From assembly GCF_949628215.1 (NCBI RefSeq), contig NC_134281.1, positions 44,908,512 through 44,972,511 on the forward strand: a stretch of 64,000 nucleotides of DNA. Direction: 5' to 3'. Each line of letters begins with the position of its first letter. The stretch's first letter is position 1. Source of the stretch: Phalacrocorax aristotelis (lineage: Eukaryota; Chordata; Aves; Suliformes; Phalacrocoracidae). A program made the position numbers and the translations under genes. Positions 23,001 through 35,000 of the stretch are shown one piece after another. The notes under the pieces are model-generated. The model searched no databases. It was not told where the DNA came from and saw only the letters and a program-made list of their open reading frames with translations.

Positions 23001-26000
23001 CGCACCTGTGAGCCTGGGTGTCTTTTAAACCTTGCTTTTACTGGAGCGCTCTGCAAAGCTGGATTAGTTTAATTTTATGTTTTAAACAATGTTGGCTGTC
23101 GTGATGGAGCAACCTCTGCTGCCGCACTTCCCGCTGCCCAGCGGCGGGACCAGGGCATTTCGGAGTGGCACCTTTCCGTGGATGATGCCAGTGGAGAAGC
23201 TGCCGGAATAAAACTGGAGGTCAGAGCCCAGAGCTTATGTCTTAGTCTTTGACTGGGGAGCCTAAATATTTATCCTGTTCTGTCCCTAATGAAAACAAAT
23301 TGTCAACAGTTGTTCAGTAACTGACTAAATTAAAATCTGTAATTAGTCAATTAGATTAAAGAGTTGGCACAACCTGATTGTATCATGCTGGTTAGGTTAT
23401 TAAGAGAAAGGGTGTGATTTTTAATTACTGAATGCTAATTTTGACAGTTTCAAATGGAAACAGACGTTCCCCCCCTCCACCCCACCCTGAGTGCCTCTGC
23501 AAAAGTAAGGCAGGGGATGAATTTTATGTCGACAAATGGTGTGAAGATGCAAAGTTTCTCTGGCTCCAGTCCGGGGAGGGGTTTCTTCTGAAAAGCTCTG
23601 GGGGTGGGACAGGAGGAGAGGGTGGATTTCTTTAATCCTGCCTGACTGTGGGAGGGCAGGTGGGGGTTTGTGCCATGGGCAGGGACCCCCTGGGTGCTGG
23701 GGTAGGTGTCTGGATGCTACCCGGGGAGGTCCTGCTCTGCCATCCCCATTGCCTGTCTCGGTGTGCATGGGGCAGTGTGCTGTCGCCTTTTATGAACTGA
23801 TGTGCAGCAGCGAAGCAGATTTGAGTCTTTATTTTCTGTGGCTTTTTTTGTATTTTTTTCCTTTTTCTTAATCCCCCCGGTGCTTGAGAGGGGCCAGCTC
23901 CTGGTAGCAGGCAAAGCCTGTGGAGGAGGAGGAGGAAGGCCTTGCGTGGTAAGCACGGCAGCCCGCGCCATCCCATTGTTTGCCCCAGCAGAGCCGTGGC
24001 CACGTGGGCGAGTGTGGTGAGGCCGGCGAGGGGACCCGCCGCCGGCGTGGTGGGCTGCAGGGGGAGCAGCCGCCCCCGGCAGATGTTCGGCTCTGGGCGA
24101 GCACAAAGCTCACAGCCCTGCCCTCCCCTGCTTTCTGGGGTCCCTCTGGAGGAACAAAGAGGGCGAGGGGCTGTGAGCTGCAGTGCTGTGCTGGGGGGGC
24201 TGGCTGGTGGTGAGGGGTGGGGGGGCTCCCCGTCCTGCTGGGGCGGGCAGAGGGGAGGTTCGTTAGGTCAGGACGCCATGTATTGGGTACGAGTGAGGCT
24301 TTCCTGTTCTCTTGATCATTTCCTTCCTTACCTTGGAAACTTGGATTTTCTCCTACCTTTTGTTCCCTATTTTTCTCTTGTAAAGCCATTCCTGGATCTA
24401 TTAGAAACAGCTGCCAGAGCCGGTCCTGGGGAGTGGGCAGGGGGCTCTGGCTCTTTCTCCTCTTTCACCATGCGTGCCCCTGCAGCTGAGCCGGCACCAC
24501 CTAAATGGCACTCGGCCATGCGAAACCCTTGCTGACGGGGGGTGCTCTAGAGAGGAGCTGGGGGAGCTGCTGCATCTGCATTTGGTCCTGTTTTCCTTTG
24601 AGATCCATTTAAACAGAGGGGATGGCAGAGGGAGAGGTGCAGCACCTGGAGCAGCTTGTGCCCACCCTGGTGCATCCCAGCCCAGCTGGTACCAGAGGTC
24701 TGCCCTGCTCTGCCCACAGGGACCACAGAGAGGGCTGTATCCCCACGTGCATGAGGCTTGCCACCTCACCAGCATCCCTCTCATGGGTCAGGTTATGAAA
24801 CTTCCACTGAGGCTTCTGCTCAGCTGTGACCACAAGCACAATCCCCCCCTTATTTCCCAGCAGCTTTTCCTTCGGAGTCCTGACCTTGCAGAGCCCCAAG
24901 GGGAGACCCCCCCCCGCAGGGCTGGGGGGCTCAGTGGGGCGGAAGCAACGCTTTCCTCCAGGCTGGCGGGGAGCAAAAATGGCTCTTTGCAAGTAAACAA
25001 ATACCTCGCCTCCGCCTTGCTTTGGTTTTTTTTTCTTTTAATTTTTTTTTCTCTCTCAAAACTCCTGCTTGTGGCCACAAGTGCCAGGAGCTGAGTTTAA
25101 AGCTACAGCTGTGCAGTCGGGGGGGATTTCCAAAATACAGGGTGGCTGCTTGTGTGTGCCACTTCCCACGTGTGGTGGGACCCAGCTGCCCCCTCACCCA
25201 CTGCCACCTCCCTGCTCCCACCCCTGCATCCCACTGCAGTGATGGCCACCCCTTCTGCCTGGCAGGGGCAAGAAGGGCACCCGGGAGGCTTTGGGTAAGG
25301 CTTGGGCATGGGTGGGGTACAGCTCCCCCTGCGGTAAGGCCAGTTTTTCTTTTGTCTCAGGCTTGTGCATTTAAATCATGTCTTTTCTTGGAGAAGAGAA
25401 ATGCCCACTCTCCTGCTTGAGTTTAATGCTGCATGCATGGAGGCTGTTAATATCAGAATTAAGCAACATATATGTGTGTGTGTATATGTAATTATATCTA
25501 TGCAATATACAGATTTAAGATACACATAGGTATATAGATAGATATAGGTGTGTGTGCTTGGGGCAGAGCAGAGCAGTGCTTCATGCCTGGCCATCGAGTG
25601 CTTTCCCACCTGCCTTGCTCTTCTTCCTCCATGGCCACTGTGACCATTGGCTTTTTTAGCAAGGTGATTTCTACCTCTGTGTTCCCCGGGCTGGGCAGGA
25701 GGCTGTGGGGTCGGTCTGTCTGTCTGTGCGTAAGGCAATGCTGCTGCAGCCTGCCGCCTCAAGATAAAGTCCAAAAGAAGACCTCTGGCTGTGTCTTAAG
25801 CTAACATTTTCTTTTTAATTTTTTTTTCCTTAATGTTTCTGCATCAACCCTTGAACATTTGATCTGGTGCCTCTTCTCCCGGGGTGCGGCGGCTTTCTGT
25901 AGTGAAAATGAGCTCTCACACCACCCCTCCTGCCTGCCTCAGACAGGGTTTGGGGTAGGCGTTTTTCCCTCCCATTTTCACTGGATTTGAGTTGGTTTCT

Positions 26001-29000
26001 TACAACCTCACAGGGCTGAGCTTGCACCTATAATGGGGATTTTTCGGCTACAAACTGAAGCAGAGGATGCACTGCAGCGGCTCTGACTCGCTGGCGAGTG
26101 CAGCCTGCCTGCCACAGCTGGGGTGCCGGCATTCCATGGCGCTCCTGGCAGGCACGGCGCTCCTGGCAGGCACGCCACCCCAGAGCTGGTCCCTGCTACT
26201 TGACATAGGTTTTCTCCTGTATCTCCCTCCTGTCCCAGCTTCCACCTGTGAAGCTGCCATCGCACCCAAGCACATTGTCCAGCACCGACGGGTGCCTGCC
26301 AAGGCGAGCGGTTGGCTGGCATCCCCTTTCCTCCTAAAACAGGCTTGCTGTGAGGATGCCCCAAGCCTTGGCTTCACTAGTTTATTGATTTCTGGCAACT
26401 GTAAGGGGGAGAAGCCCCTGCGTCACCCCCATGGGCAGCTAGCGGTGCCTGGCTCTGCCCCTCTGGGCAGGCAGGGAGCTGCTGCCTGCCCTGAGCTGAG
26501 CCTTGCAGCTCAGCTTTCTGGGCTGGGGAGGAGCTAGAAGCTTGGTTTGTTGTTCAGGGTTTTTTTAAGTGGAAAAAAAGGTGGTGCATGCCGAAGAAGG
26601 GGGGAGGAAGGGGGGCAGGGCGCTTCCTCACAGTGCGCCCTGGTTTGGGGTGGGCAGATAAGGCTGCAGCATTGCACTTGGCTCCGTTCCATGTTCCCCT
26701 GCCAAAGCCCTGCAAGGCATCGTCCTGCCCTCCTGCTCTGCCTGGCCCTTGCTGGGTGCTCATCCCTGTTCTTGTGTGGAGCCCTACTGGGATAAGGGCA
26801 GCCTGTGGGATGGAGGGGCTGCTTGAGCCCCCACATCCCCCTGCCTGGGAGCAATGCCTTTAGCGAGGAGGAGGGAGAGGTGGTTCCCTCCCCCATGGCT
26901 CCTTTCTGTGGGAGAGCCGTGCAGCTGGTGGGGTGTAAATCACACCCAGCCTCCCCTGGCACTGCTGCCCATCTGCTTGTGGGGCAGGGAGGTGAAGGTG
27001 GTGGTAGGTTGTGGTTGGTAGTGGTGTTGGGGTGACTTGCAGCTTCAGCCCACCTTGCCCACTCCTGCATCCCTAGTGGCTCTGGGAGGGGGCACGCTCC
27101 TTCACAAGGAGCAGAACCCAGGTCTGCCTGTTGGTGATGGAGACCCACTGGCTGTTGGAATCTTTCTCTGCAGGGTGTGAACCAGAAGGGAGGTCTGGTT
27201 TGAGGCAGGGGCAGCCATGCTTTTGAATGCTCGGTCTCATCAAGAGGACTTTTCACAGGGGTGTGCTTGGTGGGGTATGTCTGGGGATGGAGGAGGGAGC
27301 ACGCGCTGGCCCATGTTACACACAGGCGTCCTCAGCCCAGCTCAAGGGTTATTTTCCATGAAAAAAACCAAACCAGCTAGTTTTATCCTGGGCATTGCAG
27401 TGCCAATAGTGCCCAGGTACTTCATGCTTTTGCCAGTCTCCTCTGGAGAGGAGGTCCAGGCTGGAGCTCCTGAGGCCCATTTCATTGTTAAAAACACATT
27501 TGCTTGCTTGTCCCAGAGCCTGTCAGGGTGTCATGGCATGTCCTGACAGCTTGTCCATCCTTACCTGCAGTCATCAAGGAGTTTTCAACATGACGTATAT
27601 AAAGCCTTTGTACTTGGATTGCTCCACCATGCTGCACAAAGGCTTCTTTGTCATCCTGCCAGCTAATTAATTTTAACTTCTAACATCGCTCCAGTGTAGT
27701 GCACTGTTCGTCCACCTGGTCCATTTGAAGCTTCTTTCCCCAACCTTAAGTGTTTTCCAAGCTGTTTGACTTGCTACTGTTGAGAGAAACCAGCTGGCCT
27801 CGCTGGTGCTCATCTTCTGGAGAAGGAACTGCCCTGACACCACTGCCAGGGCTTGTGAAGAAAAAGCCATTAGGAGGCTCAAGTTTTCTCCAGTGGCTTG
27901 TTTCTCCTAGCTGGAAGCTGAAGGTCCCCCTGGAGAACATCCTCTGATGAAAATAACAGGCTCTCACTCCTTGGCCAGTGATTGGCACCTCATGCATCTC
28001 ACAGCCATAGGTGAAAGCCTTGGCTGCGTGTTCAGGACAACCAGCCCTCATGTCCGGGAATGTACGTGCACTGGGACATGAAGATGATTATTTCTGGAGG
28101 GTTGGACTGTGTTTGGTTGTGTGCTGGAAAGCAGGTGTCCCTTGCATCCTGTGAGTAAATATCTGCAGTGAGTACCACCACAGCATCCTTGGTGCCAGGG
28201 GGAGCTCACTGCTGGTACCCCAGGGATGCTTACAGGGGAGCCAAGCGTCTCCCTGGTGCTGACCAGGGAAGGATGAGGGGGGATGTGATGCCAGCTGGGT
28301 GTCCTCAACCTGGTGGGACACGAGCCACGGTATTGTCTTACCTGGGAAAGAGGGATGGAGATCTCTACATGCATAAAGATCAGCTGAATTTGCATCAATG
28401 GGGTTTGTGTGAGTGGTGGTGCTGCAGCAGAGGGGAGCTCCCCTCTGCTCAGGATGGGGACGGTGGTGGGTCATGGAATATGGAATTGCTGCCTTTGTGC
28501 TTAATCTGGTTATAAGGACGGCTATTAGAGATAATGAATTTTGCCTGTCCCCGTCGTTGTAATACAAGAACCCAACTGTCTTTCAACACCGCGAAGGTCA
28601 CTCCTCTTTATTTCTGGTTGTAAATTTTGCTGGTTACAGATGTTTGGGGTTGACGGACATGGCTAATTAAGTTTCTCCCACCAGCCAGTCGGCAAGGTGC
28701 AGTGATGCTGGCACAGGGGCAAGGTCAGAGGGTGGGACCAGAGCAAGTGGCAGTGCTGGCAGCCCCTTGGCATGGTGGCCCAGCTGCAAGCCCATGTCAC
28801 TGCAGCCCCAGAACAAAGCAGGTCTGGGTTTGCACAGACCCTTGCATTTATCTTTATGATGATTTTGGAGCGGACTGGTGGGAAGAATGCTGCTTTGGGA
28901 GCAAGTTCCTGTCTTGCTGCCCTCATTTGAAGGGAATTCAGCAGGAATTGTTGTACTTGCTGTCCCCAACCTCACCTGAGGGTGGGAAGGGGGATGCAAA

Positions 29001-32000
29001 AAGGTGGATCCCCTGAATTTTTGTCATCAAGTGTCTTTTACGTCAGTGCCAGCGGAGGCTTTTTCTTGCCCAGAGAGATTTTGCTGGAGGGAACAATGAT
29101 AGTGTGTTGGGTGGCAGAGCCAATGCCCCATGCTGAATTAGCACCTGGGGGGGTGGGAGCCTCTTTCCCTGGGTCATGAAGCTGTTTTGCTTCCCGGTGC
29201 TGACCCCGCCAAGCAGGAGCCGGCTGTGTGTGCTGCCTGTGCGCTTGGAACGCAGCACGTGCTGCCGTGCCTCCCCGGCTCTGCTCCCCCCGCGCGCCTG
29301 ATTTATGCCGCTCCACATTTTCTCCTCGTTTCCATGTCTCTTTCTCCCCTCCCTCTTTTTTTTTTTTCCCCTTGTGCTGCCTGTGCAACGTCTTGCTCCT
29401 TTTTTTTTTTTTTTTTTTTTTTTTCTTATTGCTCACAGGCCTCCCTGTTATCCCAGCAAGCTGCAATGTTTGGGGCTTCCTGCTCGTGTGCATTCAAAAT
29501 AGGCTTTTAGTCTCCCAAAGGAGGGGAGCGTGGTCCCCATTGCCCTGCTGGCACATGGTCCCTCAGTGGTGACCACAAGCCATGCATCCCTGGCACGGGT
29601 GCTCCTCCTGGTCCTTGGTTGCAGCAAAACTGGTGGGGTGGACACGGGCATTCATCGCCTCCATCCCGGTGTTGCTGCTGGGTGCAACGCTGGCCATCTG
29701 TCCCCTCCTGTGCAGCGCCAGCCTGCTGGCTGCTTGCTGCAGTGACAGGGCTTGCCCGGTATCTGCGAGGCCGCAAGGGCTTGTATTTAAAAAAAAAAAA
29801 AGAAAAAAAGTTCCGTTTTTGCTTTGTTTGCCCCCATTTCATATGCGTAACCTGACTTTTTGTTGTTTTGGTGTCCGTTTCCCCCCCGCCCCCCCACTGC
29901 CGTGCCAGGCGCATTGAAAGTTTGCTGGGTCTTGCGTGCGTGTGCGGATGCCGAATAATTTTATTAGCCGCCTGGAAGGGAGCCAGCGCGGCGTGCATCG
30001 CGCGGGAGGCGGCTGCTGGGGCGCCTTTTCTTTTATTTCCCTTTCCCAGCCACCCCCCCTTGCCTCTGCCAGTCTCCTGCGTGTTGCATCATCGACACTA
30101 TCCATTTATTTTATTTTTTAATTTTTTTTTTTTTTTGCTCCTTAAAGGGTTAAAAACGATGGGGAAGTTCAGCTAGCACTTGCAAGATATGGTTGCCTTA
30201 GCAACAGGCCTCCTAATCTGGTAGGTGACCTGAGAGACTGTGGAAGATGCAGGGGTTGGTTTGGCATTTCATTATTTCATGAGGCTGCGGCTCTCCAGCT
30301 GGTTCCCTTCCCAGCGCCGCCGCTGCGGCTGCTCCCCCCACTGCCGCCCCCGGCATTCCTCGGCAAAGCCCTGGGGGGGCCGGCGGCAGTCCCCTCCTGG
30401 GTCCTCTCCCCAGGCACTGGTGGGTCCCGGTAGCTGGTGCCCAGGGAGGGGGAGAGAGCTTCCCGCAGCCCAGGTGCTAATTATTCAACTTTGGGGTTGC
30501 AAAGATGGTTTCCTGTCTTGCTTTCCCTCCTTCCAAAGGATTTGCCATGGTGGTCTGGTGAAATAACCTGTGTGGCCCCCAGGAGCTAGAGATGCTCTTG
30601 CTGGCACTTCTAAAACCAGGATTCTGGGGTCCGTGCTGCTCTGTCAGGGTGAAGCCTAGCAGTGGGGCTCTCGCGTGAGAAGCTGGGGCTCTGGCAACAA
30701 ACTGAAGGGGCACAAAGAGGGGAGCATGTGTCTGCAACAGTTGTAAAGGTGACGGAGATGAGATGCAGGGGTCCAGCAAGCATTTTTGGGGAAAGAGGGT
30801 GAGTTTCGGAGGTGCGTGGGAGCATTATTCTAGCTGCTTTAGGCTGCTCTGAGTTCACGAGACCAGGCAAGCACAACCAGCACGTGCCCATGGATGGATG
30901 GGCCAAGACCTGGGCATTTCTGTGGTACAGTCACAGCCTTTTTCTGTCGTGTTTTGTTTCCCCCCCCCATGGAAATACCCTCAAGTTGGCATTCCCTGTG
31001 CGCTCCCTTTTCCCTCGCTGTCATGATTGCCTCGTGCAAAGCATCGGTGGGTGCCTGCTGTTCCTTGCCAGCGCTGAGGCCATCTAAATTAAGAAACTGC
31101 ATCAGAAGACCTCCCTGCCAAATATTTCACCTCACAGAATCTCTGGGTGCCATCGGACAGGCTCTCAAACTCTCCTGCCTGTGCAGTCCCATGTGGGATT
31201 CAGATGGGTGCCTATCATACCCGACAGCACCTGTCGGCACAAAACACTGCAGTCCAGTCCAGTTGGGAGCTCTTTGCTGAGATGGCCAAGCCACTCTCTG
31301 TGCCCAAAACTGGGATGTTTTCCTCCTCACCATGTGATGCCAAGTGCTTACAGCGTATGACACTGCCCTTGGCACCCAGCTGCAGCGGCTGGGCAAGGAG
31401 ACCCCCAAGGAAGGGAGGTGTCCAAGAGGCCTGGGCCAAGCTCCCTGTGGGTGCCAGTGGAATAAAGGGGCTGGGATAGCACTGGGAGTATCCCATTCCC
31501 GCAGATCCTGGCGGTGCAGACCTCTTTTGTTTTTTTTTCTCCTTCCTGCTATTGCACGGCGGTGGTGGCAGCTGCCTGTGGACGCCTGGGAGAGCCGCCT
31601 TTGTTTATCCGCCTCTCTGGCAGAGCAAGCGTGGGGATGCTCTTGGATCGAGGTGCTGATCTGTCATCTCCCAGGTTTTATGCATCCCCAGACAAGAAAT
31701 CAGCGGCACAAAGTGCAGACTTTTTGTTACTTATTGTCGAGCTCTGTGCAGAGCGTGGCTGCTGAAAGCAATCTGGTGTCTGCAATGCCCAGATTTATGA
31801 TTTCCCGGTCTCATTCTAGGTGTTGGCTTCCACCGGGAAGCAAAAAACCTGGTTTGAGCCATTGGAGTAGGACAAGAAGACCATGGCATGCTGCAGCATC
31901 GGACACGGGCAGGTCTCGTTCCTGTCCCCAGAGCCTGTCATTACCCTGGGTGGGAGAGCATCTCCCTTGCTCCATCTCAGCCAACAGAGGTGGAAGGACC

Positions 32001-35000
32001 AATGTCCCAGGGGGCCAAAACACAGCTTGGCTTTCCCTCCAGGTCTTCTCTGCTTGGGGCATGCTCCTCCAGACCCCTGCCTGCCCCATCTGGGTGGCAG
32101 AGGCAGAAGCTGCCCCTTGGTGAGGAGGGGATGAGCCAAAAGGGAGGAAATCCAGGCAAGCTAGCAGAATCCTGGAAAGCCCCCCTCTTTTTTTAATCAT
32201 TTCATCCCCCCACCTTGTGGGGCTTTCCAGGATTTGCCCCTCTCATCAGGGATTTCAGGTGATCATCCAGTTCCCCAGGCATGGATGGACACATGGACTG
32301 CCGATCAGCCGGCACATGTTGTCCGTCTGCAGAGCACAGTGCTCTGCCTGCCATGGGCTCCTGGGTCTCAAGCACAGAAGTATACATGTTTTTTTAAAGA
32401 AAATCAAAATTCTCAGGGAAGAAAAAAAAAAAAGCCATATCCATCCCCCCACCCCCCGCCTCCACCCTGCTGAGAAGCGGCTCTGCGATGGCGGCTGGAA
32501 AGCGAAGCTGTAAGTGTTGCGCGTGCCATCTGCTCCGCTTGGATCGCAGGAGCGGCTGGAGCCGGCGCAGCCCTGTGGGGAGGGGGGGGCAGTGCTTGCT
32601 GGGGTAAAGATGCAGTACCCCCACGCCTTATCCCCCAGCTGGGGGCTCGGTGGTCCTCTAGGTAGGTTTGAAGCCCAGGCTGGCACGCTTGAGGCCCAGG
32701 TGGTTCTGGTTGGAGATGTCCCATGGAAATGGATCCCCACGAGGGTCTGCAGCCCCCTTCTCTGTGCCTGGGAAGAAGAGCTCCCCAGGTCATCCCTGGG
32801 ATGAGGGTGGCTGTAGGGTGGGATGAGTTCATGCAGAAGGGAACGGGCAGGTTTTGGGTGTTCAAAACCTGTGGCTTTTTTAAGCATTTGTAGCTTCACT
32901 AGCTGCCTCAGTTGGGAGCACGTGTTGGTGACTGGGTGCTTTGCAGCATAGGGTGCATCTCATGGAGACCCCAGGTGATCGCTGTCATGAGAGCATCTCA
33001 GCGCAACACATCTAGTCCTCCCAGAAGAGATACTGAAGGAAAACTCTCTCCTCAATATGGAAAAATTTTAGGTTATCTTTGAAAAGAAAAGTGTGTTTTT
33101 GTGGGTCTGCATTGGGAACATCTCTGGGTTCTCATGCAGGATCCTCCACAGCCAGGCTCCTGCTGGCTTTTTGGCAGGGGACACCTGAGCAGCTGGGTTT
33201 CCCTCTGCTTTACCTGCTTCTAACAAAATGGACAAATTTTTTGAGCTCTCCCAATGGGTCAAGCCAGGAAATGCAGAAGTGGGATGCAGAGGCAGCCTGG
33301 GCTTTCTCCCTCTGAAGGCAGCAGTGCTTGCTGCCTGTCATTGGTACTCGTGCTCGGGGCCCTCCGCCTGCGGGGGGTGGGGCTCACGCTGTGTTGTGGT
33401 CCATTGAGTTGTTCTTTATGGGGTTGTCAAGAGATGAACATCCCCAAAATGTGTAATACCCAAGCTGGGAGATCAGTTTTGACTGCAGGCATGGCAACTG
33501 TGCAGTCCTGAATTGCCCCTTGGCTTAGCTCCACCACCAGCGATTTTGGTGTTTATATGGTTTTGTTTGTTTTATTTTTCTTATTTGGGAAGGTGCTCAG
33601 AGGTAGGGGACTCAAGAGCAGGTGCCTGGTGCGTTCCCCCTCTTCTCATGCAAAACGGTCGCTCCTCTTCACTTGACTTTGCTGCTGATAGAAAAGGCAG
33701 TGGTGGCGTGAGTGGGTTGAGCCAAGGAAGAAGAAAAACACTCTCCAAACAAAACCAGAGGGCTTGTAAGGAGGAATGGGAAGCGAGGGAAGGCTGAAAT
33801 GGCTGGGGGAGGCATCTGAGCAAGGGGCTGCAGAAAGCTTTTGGTTTTGCTGGGCTTCAGGACAAGGTGGAAGGAATCCAGCTCAGTGTTTTCCCATGCC
33901 TGTTCCCAGCAAGTATGTACAGTCAGACCTTTACAAGGGGTTTCTGGGGTTCAGCACAGGCTGCAGCGAAACCTTGTTAGAGCCCAGTACTTTATTGGAG
34001 AACCTCTTTGGAGCCACAGTTCAACCCCATGGAGGTTGTGTTCGAAAGACACATCCTCCTCACCAAAACCTGTCATCCGGGAAGCACCGCCATGCCGACA
34101 GCATGCTGGCTCTCCGGAGATGCCCACTGCTGGTAGCCATCCCACCTCGCCAGGTGCTAATTGCAAGCAGCTTGAGGCACAGTGCTTCAGTGGCTACCCC
34201 CAAGCCTAGCACTCAGAAATTCGGTAATTGGGCTGGAACAATTATTTTTGGCTTTTGCAGAGGGAAAGGCTATAAATAATCACCCCGCGAGCTTGTGCGG
34301 TGACTTTGCAGCCTCCATGGAGGGGGTGTGTTGGGTGAGTTTTTTTGGTGTTTTTTTTCCTGCTGTCCGGCTGGCTTTTTCTTGGCGGCCAAGAGTGGGA
34401 GACTTATCTGCAGAAAATGCAATTTGAGTTGATTAAAGAAACTCCTGCCATTGGCCCAAACTGCCAAACTTTCTGCAGAAACGGTTAACGCTTTCTGAGA
34501 AACCGCCCCAGGGACCTACTGGGCTGTAGCCTGGCCTGGGGCAGTGGCAGTGGGGATGGGGAAGAGGAGGGCTCCCTAGGCTTGGGGAAGGAGAACAAAG
34601 CAGAAAACAAAGGATGCCAGTCTTGGCAGCATCGCAATGAGGAGAACTTGCTGGGAAGAGATGTGGAGGAGGCAGTTGTGGTGGGCACACTTCTGTGCTT
34701 GCACCTCTGATGGCAGCAGCTTGCACAGCCTTCAGACTAAGAGCTTTTAGTCATTATAGAGCCAGGTTGTGTTTCAGCTGGGGACTGACCTGGAAGTGAA
34801 AGCCTCTGTACCCCAGTGCCCATCCCACAAACTCCCCTATCACCCATCCCAATGCCCATCCAATGCTTGGGAGCCAAATCACAACAACCTTAGCAGAAGC
34901 AAACAGCCCCTAGCACACCTTTTGTAAGCCCTCTGTCATATCTAAAATAAATTTGCATCTAAACTGACAGACTGGTTTTAATGTATTCTAGTGATACAGC

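Noticed and set aside
26534..27256. 240-codon minus-strand frame in intron 4
   Set aside because: GC-rich with several other overlapping open frames, and no recognisable protein family.
27591..27604. Intronic promoter at TGACGTATATAAAG
   Set aside because: A CRE-like half-site and TATA box occur together, but there is no CpG or initiator context and no exon downstream. Single motif matches like this are expected by chance.
29400..29424. Poly-T as the tail of a minus-strand retrogene or CR1/SINE element
   Set aside because: No retrogene coding sequence, target-site duplication or CR1-type 3' repeat could be recognised next to it.
31344..32123. 259-codon + frame in intron 4
   Set aside because: Local GC is about 56%, so a frame this long is not very surprising in 64 kb. 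No domain is recognisable, there are no splice or promoter signals, and overlapping frames are also open.
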